Assembly: GCA_020226215.1 (NCBI GenBank)
Contig: CM035226.1
Location: 66,115,455 to 66,179,454 of the forward strand
Length of the DNA stretch: 64,000 bases
Direction: 5' to 3'
Source of the DNA: Sindora glabra
Lineage: Eukaryota > Streptophyta > Magnoliopsida > Fabales > Fabaceae
Below, one piece after another: positions 24,596-36,910 of the stretch. How positions within the stretch are numbered: position 1 is the first letter of the stretch; every line of letters begins with the position of its first letter. The notes under the pieces are model-generated. The model was not told the origin of the DNA and ran no database searches. It saw nothing but the letters and a program-made list of their open reading frames with translations. Position numbers and translations under genes: made by a program.

Positions 24596-25241
24596 TTTTT
24601 CTTTTCTTTTGCCAATAATTATATGTCATCATTCTATAGCTTCAAGACTATCACTAATCACTATCTTTATAATTTTAAGTGTTACATTTTATATAATAAT
24701 AAACATTATCAATAACTATTTCTTTTTTGTTTCCATTCACTATTATAAAATTGCTAATAAAAATCAGGTGTTTAAGAGATTATATTTCAAAAAATAACCC
24801 ATGTGTAATTGAGTGTCATAATATATGTGGTTTCAACATCAATTAATAGAGTGTCATATAATAAAATAATAACATTAATTTTTATTCTGTGAAAATTGAC
24901 TTTGTTTATGTTTATATTATCTTTGGAAAACAACATTAAATGCCATTTACTCTTAAAAAATTAATGCTTAATAACCATAATGCCATTTCATTTTTTTAAA
25001 TAACTGATGTCATATGTTTATCTACCCTAAATAGCTAAACCTAGGCCCCTAGTTCCTCACTCTTTTATCCTAAACCTTACCCTCATCCTTATATTTATCA
25101 CTCTTTTATCCTTCGTATTTCTCCTAACTAGATTTAGAAAGGTTATATCTTTTATTACTCTATATAATCCTAATTCAAAGAACTTTAAAGAATAAAATAA
25201 ATAATGAAAAAATGAAAATGTTAAAAGTTTATATATAGTAC
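24596..25241. other. AT-rich DNA with CACTA-like subterminal motifs
   Basis: ACATCAATTAATAG, AACATTAAATGCC and TAACTGATGTCATAT motifs (24835-25010) resemble subterminal repeats of the neighbouring CACTA elements, but I find no terminus here. No gene is seen. Confidence 0.4.
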
Positions 25242-28200
25242 CACTATTAGGGAAAAGTGCTTGGTTAAATCTATCTTAAAACCTAGTGCTTAATATGGAA
25301 GGCTTGCACTCCTCAAAAAAGCTTTTCAATAAAATACTTACAAATAAAATGAGTAGTCATGACAAATTAGTGTATTATAGATTTTTATATGAATAAATAG
25401 TAAATTATATGAAAGAATACAAAAAAAGATGAATAAAATTAAATTTCTTACCTATACAAACTGATAAAAAGTTGTATTAAAATAATAGGCAAAAATAAGA
25501 TTGATTAGGAAACCAAAAATTAAATTGCATGAACAAACATAAAAGAAAAAAATCCTCAAATTTATATTTTGTACTTTCTTAGTAAGTATTAAACTTTACA
25601 TATTTATCCATAGTTTGATTAAGCTTTAATTTTGTAAAATAATTAGTTAACAAAAATACAAAAATAAAAGAGAATCATTTTAAGGTTGAAAAGAGAATAT
25701 ACTTCATTAAATAGAGAATCATTTCAAGGTTAAAAGAGCTTTGGGATAAAATTTGTAAATGGAATCATGCTTCACTTGTTTTATTTTCAATTTGTATCAT
25801 ACTTTTTCCTTTTCATTTTCAATTTACACCCATCATATGATATTTTATGCCAGTTATTACAAAATAACTAACATTTAAAGTTTATATTAGATATCAGTTT
25901 TGAACACTCATCATTATCTTTAATGCAATAGCATTGTCTTATTAAGTAATATTCAATGTCAATTATAATAAAAAAGTTGATATTGTAATATATGAATATT
26001 TTTTTAAAATAATTTATTTTGTGCTTATTATAGAATTAAATAGAACAAAAAGAAATCAATTTAAATGAAATAAAAATGAGAAAGGAGATAATATATTACA
26101 AACATATATTTTTTCATTTTACTTATTTCCATATCAATACATGAACATAAATTAGAAAGGATGAATATCTTTTTTAATAAAATAGATTTCTTTTCTTCTT
26201 ATTATAGAATTAAGCAGAATAGGGATAAATTAAATGTAAATGAAACAAAAGTAAGAAAGGGTACAATATATTATGAACATATATTTTTCCATATTATTTA
26301 TTTCCATGTTAATACATAAACATATATACAATGAAAAAATTGTTATTTACATTGAATAACAAACTTTATATTTATAATAAATATATATAGCATCCTTATA
26401 AAAATTAAAAGGAAAAGTAATTATTATGTGTTCATAATTCCTCCATAGTTCTTGATGACTTTTAATGTGTTTAATTCAATCAATTTGGTATTTATTCACT
26501 TCAATGTGCTTAATTGCTATATTTGCTTTGGACCTCTTAGTGTTCTTGTATTTTAATGTGAAAATGAGCACCCTTGTTGCTTTATAAGCATCAAAGTTTA
26601 ACACAACATATAGAGTTAGCAACACATTGATTTTAACATTGAAACACAAGAAGCATGAGAGGCTTATATCAAATAAAGAAATTAAGCATCTTAACATTAA
26701 TTGGAGGATAACATAATCCATCAATGTTGTGTAATTAGAAATGCTTTAAATCTTATGGTCATAACAATCATATCAAATCATGGATATACTTATGATCATC
26801 TATTTAGGTGTAGAAGATAACTGTGATTTTATAAGATACTCATAACCATAAGAGATAGCTTTTGAGATTGAGATAAAGGTTGTAGATCATAATATTCAAC
26901 ATTAAGGAGTAACTAGAATCTTCTAAAGTTTCTTGAATTAAAAAACTTATGTTTGCATTTCAATAATGTACATAAAAATTCCACAAAGAATTTGGAAGGA
27001 TTTTTATCTAAAGTCCTTACAAATACTTTGTAAAATTCTTATGTTTATGGCTGAATTGTGGAAACAAGTTCTTGGATAGAACTTAGATCTATTCTAAGAA
27101 ATTCTAAAAGGACTAGTTTTTAGAATCCATTATTAAAGAAGGCTTCTAAGACAAAAGGTATGGATCATAGTATTAACATTACCTGGGCTATTGAGAAAAT
27201 CTAGGAACCTTTAAGGTTCCTTTTAAAGTGTAGATATATGTCTTTTTAAGAAACCTTGAAAACTAACTTAGACCTTCAAATTGCTATGGTAATACCAAAT
27301 ACCAAGATTTATATCTTTCAACTTAGAAGCTTTCTTTTTTATGAAAGAAGATCTACTTGAAAGATGATAGATTTATTGCCACGAAACCCTATTTATAAGC
27401 CAGCAGAAAATAATTGGACATCAATTATTAATTAAAAATTAATTTCATAAGTTTAGCTGTAGATATGGTTGCAATTACTTGAGACATTGTTTAACTACGA
27501 AAGTGATGTTTAAAGTGTTAATGAACTATTACAATGATTGAAATGGACTTATATAGTGGTCGCCATAAAAAATCAATGTTGTAAATTCTTGTTGAAAGAG
27601 ATTAAAATGGACTTCCATGACTATCACCACAAAAATTTGACATTGTAAGTTATTTATTAATCATCATTAACGAAGTTATCTTCAATTCCATTCATTTAAA
27701 CTTCTTCAGTTTCTTTCAAACAAGATGTCCCTAGATTACTATAGATTATGCTATTATATTAGATGTTAGTTAGTTCCAAAAATTGACATTTTTATGTTTG
27801 TTGTTTACTTAATAGAAGACTTTCTATTATTATATATGATGCATAAACAATTAAATATAAAAAGAAAGTTATTTTTTGAACCAATTTAGCCTAGAAAGTT
27901 ATATTTTTTTCTATATGTCTTATCTTTCTAAATTTGTGTAATCCAAATGATTATTATAAAATTTTAAGTAAAACTAACATATAGATGAGAAAATTGAAAC
28001 AATTATGCAAATTTACAAAATTTTATTGCTCTATTCATAATGAAAGTACAAATCAATAAGTAAAAAGAAATAATTTATTTTTTAAAATTTATACTAAATA
28101 ACTACACTAAATTATCGGTAAACAAAAGTTACATGCTTACATAAAATACATAAAAATAATAGAAAGATCAATATTTATCAAAATATTCATCCTTGATGTA

Positions 28201-28936
28201 AACTCTAGTATTTTTATTAAAATATTTATGCTTTGTAAATTTTATAAGAAATAAAAGAGTATACAAGAAAAAAAGTGGATGAAAGCAAAATAAGAGAAAA
28301 ACAGTAATTATCATTCATTAGCTTTTATATTCCACATTCACTTTATGACAAATAAGAGAGTGTACAATGGAAGAGAGAAACAAAGGTTAAGGTTTTTCCA
28401 TTGTATACTCTCTTAATGAAAGTGGAGTGATAGATTAATAGTAACATTATGTATCAAACTCATCATATTTGATAGTATATTGGAGAGATATTAGAAGAGT
28501 TCATATAGAAAAATAGAGTTTGAGAGAAGATTTATAGGAAAAAAATAAACCTCAATTATTAAAAAAAATCGACATCATATAATTCTATAATTCCTCAAAT
28601 GGCTTTTAGATGATGGCTATTAACTATGACTAACACCTTATGCTTCTACATTTTTTAATAAGACTCTTAAAATGTCTTTTAAATGATGGTTATTGACTAA
28701 AGCCAACATCTTATGATGTTGTTGTTTCAAATACGACTTTTGAAATTCATTTTAGAAGATGGTTAAGTATAAATTTGACATTATAACTTATAATGCAAGT
28801 TTTAAATGTTAATTATTTTTTTTATCCCTTTTCTTAAAATTTTCTTATATTTTTAAAAATATTGCCATATCAAAATACAGGTCTATTTTGTTATGAATTA
28901 ATGTCTATTAGTTGGATTAAATCATCAATAGCAGTG
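25242..28936. mobile_element. Possible third CACTA element (3695 bp)
   Basis: The left end CACTATTAGGGAAAAG has the CACTA start and GAAAA run. The right end, reverse-complemented, is CACTGCTATTGATG. Flanking triplets are TAC and TTC, not identical. The right arm (28560-28830) has four GATGGxTATTxACTAxxxCxAACA-like repeats matching the subterminal repeats of the two better-defined elements. No transposase frame is visible. Weak TIR and imperfect TSD keep confidence low. Confidence 0.4.
25998..26323. repeat. Diverged ~170-bp tandem duplication
   Basis: CTTATTATAGAATTAA(A/G) followed by AAATGAAA, GAGAAAGG and ACATATATTTTT..TTATTTCCAT occurs at about 26015-26150 and again at about 26195-26323. 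Confidence 0.6.
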
Positions 28937-29843
28937 TTCTTTCTCATTAAACATATAATCAATTGAGATTTCTTTATTTTCATAAATTTTAGTTACTTGA
29001 ATTTCTTCCAAAAGTTTATCATTATGTTTCAAATCTCTGTAAGATTGTTTAATTCCTTAATAAGACATATTTTTATTTGAAATAATAGGTTTCTCATGCT
29101 TTAAGTATATTTTGGATTCATTTATTATTAATAATAGATTGCTTTGCTTACCCATGAATAAAAGCATTTGGTATTGATATATAATATTTATTTATTCTTT
29201 TTTGTTCATTAATATATTTAACAATTTTTTTGTACTTTGTAAATTAATCATCTTATGAACTTTGGATTATATTGCTTTGTGTGAGGATTAAGATAATTGA
29301 GTATCAAATTATTTCTATAGTTACATATTTTTTCCTCCTATTTTTAGGAATACAATTTTACGTTGAGCTTATAGTCTCTATAACTTTTTAAGATCATCTA
29401 TGTGCATTATGATTGAGTAGTAATATATTGCACATTAATAATTTTTTTATACATAAAACTTTATAGCCCATGACTAAAGATAATTATAAGAGAAAACTAT
29501 AAATTTTCATGTTAATGCTTATAAGAAATGCAACATGTAAAATTGCTTGTCTCTCAAAATGATAAAAGGAATCTTGTTCTTTTAAACAATAATATAACTA
29601 ATTATTTGGGATATTAAAATTAATATAGCTAAATCACTTTACATGTGAACATACTTTAGGATATTAATTAATTATTATAGTTAACATATAATGATCAATA
29701 AAGGATTTAAAAATAAATTCACTAACATTATTGAGACATTATAATTAGGAAATTATGCTTACAATTAAATCATTTGAGCAAGTAATCTCACAAACACTAG
29801 ATTACAATTTGATAACAAATACATGTTTAGCTATTTTATTATA
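28937..29843. other. AT-rich intergenic DNA
   Basis: No gene or clear element terminus seen. Some minus-strand phrases may be decayed Copia sequence, but none is strong enough to call. Confidence 0.4.
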
Positions 29844-31030
29844 TGTAGACCAACGCAATCTACTCTAAGAGGGAGGTGAATTGGAGGTTTTGAAAACTTT
29901 CATAATTTTAAAATTCTCAAGGAAAACTCTCAATTTTAAGAAGTCATGAGATAATTTTAATTTAAACAAATTTAAGATAATTTAATGAAGAGGTTTGCAC
30001 ACAATATATAATAATTGAATGCACTTATGCAAAGTAACTTACTTAGCTATACATAGATAAAGAATCAAGAAGAAATGCATACATTCAATGAATTTGATCA
30101 ATAAAAATTGAGCATAGCATTAAATATAATGAAAAAAAGGGGTATAAAAATCAAACACAATGATTTATAATGATTCCTCCTTAAATATCCTTTCTAAGGT
30201 ATAAATCTAATCTCTAAACTTTTCAAATTTGTATTTTAATCTACTATCTCTTTAAGTTTCAATTAACACTTGAAGAAACTTTACAATCTATTTTTCCTAA
30301 CATAATTAGTCCCTGTTAAGATTCCTTACTTAAAACTTTCAATCTTCTCGAGATATCTTACTCTTCATTTCTTTAGGATTCCTCATCCAAAATACAATTA
30401 GAATTGATCAAAGATGATGAACAATCTAAATAAACTCTTCTAAAGAGTAGATTGAACAAATGAAGCTCTTAGAAAAGAAAATTTTCACAAAGAAAAGCTC
30501 AATTTATGTTCTTGATGAAAAAAAAGTGAAATGATGTTAAACCATGAAGTTTTGACTTATATATATGTTGCATTTAATGTTTCTTAGCTTATAAGAAGCT
30601 TAAAGTAATTTATAGCATTTGAAACACTTAGGAATTAAAACTAGCTATTTATAACTTTTATTCATGCACTATATTAGTGAATTGATTTTGGAATTGATTC
30701 AAATGAAGTTTTTAGCTTTTATTTGACATGAATTGCTTTTGGAATCAGTTGACAAAGACATGATTATAAACTTAACTTGAAATGATTATAAGTTCTTTAT
30801 TTTAAGTCTATTTTGAACAAACAACCTATTGTTAGAAATTATTTAAGTATAATTTCAATTATAACTAGTTTCATGCTCATAACTTATATAATTTTTAAGA
30901 TATGATTAAAACAATAAGCAAATATTAGAAAGACTAAATTGAAAAATTTTAATTTTAAAGTCCAAAAGATTAAAAGGTCTACACTTTCTACCAAACACAC
31001 TATCCCATTAGGCATTTTTAGTTCATAAAA
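29844..31030. mobile_element. Decayed relic of the LTR family seen at 3618-5978
   Basis: From TGTAGACCAACGCAATCT the sequence follows the left half of the 2361-bp LTR: AAGAGGGAGGTGAATTGG, GAAGAGGTTTGCACACAAT, TATAATGATTCCTCC, CTACTATCTCTTTAAGTTTCAATT and one copy of the ~180-bp unit near 30780-30960. Similarity fades after about 30960. The right end is lost or too diverged to place, and no target duplication was found. Confidence 0.65.
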
Positions 31031-31744
31031 GTGATCATAAAAATTGGATTCAAAATTATAACTTTAGGATCAAATTCAATTTGTTTAAAATAAAATAAAA
31101 AATTCAATTAATAGTAGTTTATAAAATATTTTTTTATATTTTCTTCACTTGTACAACATTAAGTATAATTAATTCATTTTTTAAAATATTTTATTTTAAA
31201 AAATGACTCTTAGGTTGAGGATTAATTTTAATATATACAGCCGTAATTTTAAAAGCACATAACCCTAGAAATAAATGTCTAAAAATTTGACTAAACTTAT
31301 ATAATGAATGATATCGAATCATAGTAGTAATTACATTCTTTATTAATATAAGACCTTTCATGGTTATGAAATACCATAAACTACACACATTTAGTCATTA
31401 ATGTGATAATGTACCATGAAAGATAACATCAAAATTGTGATAAAATCATGCTTATCTTTCATGTCAGTCCTTGATGATTTCTCAAATAAATTCACATAGC
31501 ACGAGAAATTAACTAGTAACATTTAAAGCCATATCGTTTCATAAATCCTAAAATGGTATCAATTTCGAGATAAATAATCAAGCTCAAGAACTAATGACTG
31601 ACATCGGGTCCCTCAAAAAATTATAATAATCTTAATATATTATAATCAAATGATGCATGCATTAATAAAAAAATGTTTGAAGATATAACAAAAAAATATA
31701 AAAAATTACATAAAAGATAGTTATTTAAATGTAGATGACTCCCA
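31031..31744. other. AT-rich stretch, possibly the 3' LTR or trailer of the adjacent Copia relic
   Basis: It lies downstream, in element direction, of the polypurine-like TTAGTGGGAGTCATCT at 31737-31752 (minus strand). That is where a 3' LTR should be, but I could not define TG...CA ends, and no matching 5' LTR exists beyond 35760. The 65-codon minus-strand frame at 31191-31388 shows nothing recognisable. Confidence 0.35.
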
Positions 31745-34700
31745 CTAACAAAAAACACTAAAAGAACCCACAATTCTCATGTTTTCAACATACTTTTGAA
31801 AAATTGTAGCCTTAAGTCCTTTAGTTATGGGATCCACTAGCATAGCATCTATATAAATGTATTCTACCACTAATTCCTTTTCTTCACAAAATCTCTGACT
31901 GTGAGGTATTTTAACTCTAAATACTTAGATCCATTAAAACTTTATTATTTTTCATGAAGAAAATCATAGCACTATTATCATAATAAATTTTTAATAGTCT
32001 AGCAATAAAATAAAAAAATATGTAATCCTAAAATGAAATTTCTCGACCAAATAGCTTGCAAAGCAATACCATAATAGGTAATAAATTCTGATTGCATGGT
32101 AAAAATAACTTGTCAATGTTTAGTTAACATTTTTCTAAGATATAGTACCTCTAACCATTATGAAGATTTAACTTAAAATAGATTTCATATTATTAGAGCA
32201 TTTAGCAAAATCTGAGCTTAAATACCTAATTACTTCTAGGTTATTAACCTTCTTATAACAACCATATAATTCTTAGTTTTCTGCAAGTATCTCATAACTT
32301 TTTTAGTAATATACCAATGATTTCTTCTAAGGTTATACAAAGACCTGCTAAGAATAATAACTACAAGAGTCAAATTCAGTCTACTGCAAACTTAAGCATG
32401 CATTAAACTTTCACTACACTTATATAAGGAATATTTTGCATTAACTATTTCTCTATCTTATTTATTAGGCACTACTTTTTACTAAACTTATCACCTTTTA
32501 TAACTAGAACATCTCTAGCTTTATAGTTTTATATTTCAAATCTTTTGAGAATCCTATCACTGTAATTTCTTTAAGACAATCCTAGCACTTTACGAGTTCT
32601 ATCTTGATGAATTTGAATCCTTAAAACAAATGATTCCTCACAAGATCCTTCTTGTTAATGTATAAGATAAGAAAAATAAAGGTGCTCCTACTAACCTTGA
32701 AATAAATACATTGGTCAACCTTGTTTTCCATGAAGCCTATATATGTGATCAATTCATCAAACTTTAAATACTATTGTCAAGATGATTATTTTAAACCATA
32801 TATTAATTTTCACAGCCTGCATACTAAATGCTCAAATCCATGTATTTGAAACCTCTCAAGTTACTTCGTGTATATGTTTTCCATAAGTTCATCATTTAGA
32901 AAAGTTATTTTAACATCAATCCAGTGAAGTTCCAAATTAAAATGTGGAATAAAAGTCATAATAATTCTGAATGAGTCTTTAGAAGATACTGATGAAAAGG
33001 GTTTTAAAGTAGCTAATTCTCTCTCTTTAAGTGAAACCTTTAGTTACTAATCTTACTTTAAATAATTCAATTCTGCCACTTGAATCTTTTTTAGTCTTGT
33101 ATAGCATTTGTGGCCAATCATCTTATAATTTTGCAGAAGCTCAATAAGTTCCCACACTTTATATCATAGATTGAATTTCTTTATTCATAACATTCACCCA
33201 CAAATCAAACTGTTAACTATTCATTGCTTGACTATATGTAATTGAGTCAACAAAATTTCTAATGTTATTTTTATTCTTATTAAGATAGATATAATAATTA
33301 TTTAAAATTGATTCCTTCTTTTCTTTAACTAAATTTCTAATTAGGATATACTTTAAAGGTTAAACAAGTTAATTGTCCTTATTAGGAACAGTTGTAATAG
33401 TTCTACATTTTGGTCAAAATTTACATTTTGATCATTTTATGTCTTAACATGAATAGACATAATACTCTAACTAGGTAAAATTAGTGGAATAGTAATGAAA
33501 ATTAGCTTAGTTTATATTTCAACATGCCTAAATTTTGATGACAATTTAGTAACATCAACCTTAAGAAATTTAATAGTCAGAGACTCAATTATTTATATAC
33601 CTCTTATAGGGTAGTAGAAGTTGTATCCTTTTGTACAATCTAGATACCCTATAAAGTAACAATGAATAAATTTTGGATCAAGTTTCTTCACTAATGGATC
33701 ATAAATTTTCACCTTAGAAGGATAACCATAAACTCAAAAATGATTTAACCTAGGTTTTTTGTTAGTTTAAAGTTTAAAAAGTGTTTTAGGTATTGAATTA
33801 CTAAGAACACAATTAAGGGCGTACAAGGCAGTTTTGATGGCCTCGTCCTGAGAAATTCAAGTAAATTCATTTCACTCATTATGCTTCTCATCATGTCTTT
33901 AAAAGTCTAATTGTACCTTTTAGTAACACCATTTTGCTTAGGACTACTAAGTATGGTATACTATGAAACAATTCCACATTCTTGTAAAAGCTTGGCAAAT
34001 AGTCTCATATGTTACCTAAACACATCTTGCTTGTCATAATATTCACCTTCTCAATTAGATCTTGCAATCTTAATGACTTTTCCCAGTTGTTTTTCAACTT
34101 CAGTTTTGAAAATTTTGAATTTCTTAAGTACATCAAAATTTTCTTTTATCAAATAAAGATAGCCATATCAAGAAAATTTATCAATGAATGTAAAAAAATA
34201 ATGATAACTATAAACAATAGGAGAGTATGGTCTAATATTTCTAAAAGATTAGAACTACAAATAGTACCTTTCTTTTTAATCTTAGTTAACTTACCCCTAA
34301 TAGAGCTCACTATATATCCATATCATTAAAATTTAGGGAAGGAAGAATATTCTCTTTCATTAACCTCCCAACAGTTCCTTAGATATATGTCCTAATTGCC
34401 TATGCCATAACATTATTGATGTTTCGTTAATTTTAAATCTTTTTGGAATCACATTTTCAACATTCAAAAAAGTATAAGGACTATCAAAGGTTAATAGTCA
34501 CCTATATAAACCATTATCAAGAATAGCAAAACTAATAGGCTTGGAATGTAATAAATATCAACCTTTTCATTTCTAAATATAAATTTGTATCTAAGCTTAT
34601 CCAAAAGAGAAATTGAAATTAAATTACGTCTAAAACTAGGAATATAAAAGACATTATTCAATGCAATTTCAATAGAGATTTCTAAACATAAAATAATATC

Positions 34701-35760
34701 TCCTATGCATTCAATTGCAACTTCAAGATTATTCCATACTCTAAGCTTAGACTCTTTCTCACTTGGTTTCCTCTTTCTTATGAACTCCCATAAAGTAATT
34801 GCAACATTAGTTATGGAACTATTATCAAACTACCAAGAATCTATAGGGACATCTACTAAATTTAATTTAAAGCAAGCTAAAGATAAGCGGTTTATCATTC
34901 TTATTGGATTTTTTCTTCTTTAACTAAGACTTGAACTTATAGCACTTATTCCTTTTATGACCTTTCTTATGACAAAGATAGAACTCTACATTCTTATAAA
35001 TGAAACCTCTAGGACCTCCCACTTGTGGTTTATGACCATCATTATTATTGTTACTATGCTTATAAGCCTTTTGAGATTTAGAAGGATTATTCCTTAAAGC
35101 ATGTGATTTAGGTTTCCTTTTTTTTTGTTAGTTGGTTTCTTATTGCATAAGGATTTTGATTAGGTCAAAAACTCTTTCATTGTTTTCTTTCTTAATATTT
35201 CTTCCTCATCAACATATTTAGTGATGAGTTCATTAATAGTTCAAAGTGTACTTATGGTATTATAAGTTGTCTTAATTTGATTAAGTTTGAAAGGTCAAGG
35301 CATGTGGGATAAGAAAAGTATCAAGAAAATTAATTTTTAAGTTCTTAAATTGGATTTGTAGGTGAATCATCTTGATGATAAACTCCCTTACATTACTAGT
35401 GTTGTCAGACTTCATAGTTGTTAATTCCTTCATCAAGTATTTAGATTTAGCATTATTAGATACTTGATATCTTTACCTTATGGCATCATATATTCTCTGG
35501 CCTTGGTTATTTCTACCAATCCACTCAATAGATGTTCAGGAGTAGAGCTTTTAATTATGATGAGATTGAGCTTATTAGATCTCTTCCATTTTGTGTAATA
35601 GTCCTTTTGCTCTTAAGTACTTTTAAGAGTGAGTATTGATGATTCTGTCTCACATAAGGCTAAGTCAAGATCCACAATACTAAAAGCAAAATCTATATCT
35701 TGCTTCCACACTTTCAAAATCTATATCTCTTCCATTTTGGGTTTTCTTTGATGGCAACTG
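31745..35760 (-). pseudogene. Decayed Copia retrotransposon polyprotein, minus strand
   Basis: Reading from right to left on the minus strand gives the Copia domain order. A zinc-knuckle remnant (FYLCHKKGHKRNKC) lies near 34940-34985. An integrase tail (ECGIVS, stop, then SPKQNGVTKR) lies near 33920-33995. A stretch reading KLDPKFIHCYFIGY and TKGYNFYY at about 33610-33700 matches the link between integrase and reverse transcriptase. The end of RNase H (DAMLVDPITKGL, FQKYVENMRIVG) lies near 31775-31845. The frame is broken by many stops and indels. The 5' LTR and primer-binding site were not found, so the element is truncated or very old. Confidence 0.8.
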
Positions 35761-36910
35761 AATACTGCTACGCACACTTTTTTTTCTTGACGTATAAACT
35801 ATAAAGAATATAAACTACTTTTTAATATATATATATTATAAAGGTTAATTCTTCTATACTACCTTAACATGCTGTGAATTATACGAGATTTTTTTTTCGT
35901 AAAATTTACAATATTTTGCATATAAATTGTAACTTTTTTACAATAACAGAAGTTGTGAAATGTAATTATCACATAAATTTTATAAATTTTTTATAAATAA
36001 TAATACTTGCAATATGAAAATTTTATAAAAAATGATAAAATCTTATAAAAAATTATGAGATATATATATAAATTATAAAGACCGTACAAGTACTCTACGC
36101 ACCGGTAATGACCCATATAAAGGTAAAAATTTGCCTTTGATAATTTTGGTCCAAACCACATATTTGCGTTGACTGCGTATTTCGGATTTATTAGATGATA
36201 TGAGTTGAGAAGGTGTGAACATCTTGACCCTCGAGAACCAAGAATACTCTAACTATCTCACGTATTTTTATTTTTAGTGGCAATAAATAAAAATTAATTA
36301 TTAATTTTACTATTTATTTATCAAACAACATTTATACATATTAAATATTTAATTTTTTAATTTTTAAAATATTAAAAGTTATAAATTCTAACACTAACTT
36401 TTTATTTATTATTCCTTTATTTTAAAATAAAATTTTTATTTCTTTTTATTTATCACATTAAAATTTTAATGAAATATTAAATATTTTTTTAAATTTATTA
36501 TTTTTTATTAACAAATACTTTATTATTTTATACTATTAATCAATTTGTATTTATTTTATTATTATTTTTATTTATTTTTAATTATTTTAAATTTTCTAAG
36601 CAAAAGGTAATTTTAAAAAATTTATTAAAAATAAATAAAATTACTTTATTAATATATTTAAAAACGATTAAGACAAACGCATCCAAACAGAGGGAGTAAT
36701 TATGATTAAGTACATATTTCCATAGTTATATCTTTCAAGAATCAGGAATCCCCCCAAGAGTGAAAGAAAGCCCCGTCGTCTTTCTTTTGGTTTCTGTTGC
36801 CAGTAGCTGGTTACTCTGGGGACAATCATCCTCCTTCCTTAATGTCGGTATTTCTAGAATCACACAAAAAGAGCACATAATTTGTAATACCAGAAGAAAT
36901 CTGGAAATTG
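35761..36910. other. Intergenic and promoter region of the receptor kinase gene
   Basis: Mostly AT-rich (36250-36680), turning GC-richer within 200 bp of the start codon. No other gene is seen. Two W-box cores are listed separately. Confidence 0.5.
36169..36229 (+). promoter_or_regulatory. Two W-box cores upstream of the receptor kinase gene
   Basis: TTGACT at 36169-36174 and TTGACC at 36224-36229 lie about 740 and 685 bp upstream of the ATG. TTGAC is the WRKY-binding core, often found near defence-related receptor kinases. Such short motifs occur by chance, so this is only suggestive. Confidence 0.3.

Noticed and set aside
34009..34329. 106-codon plus-strand frame
   Set aside because: It is the antisense of decayed Copia integrase sequence.
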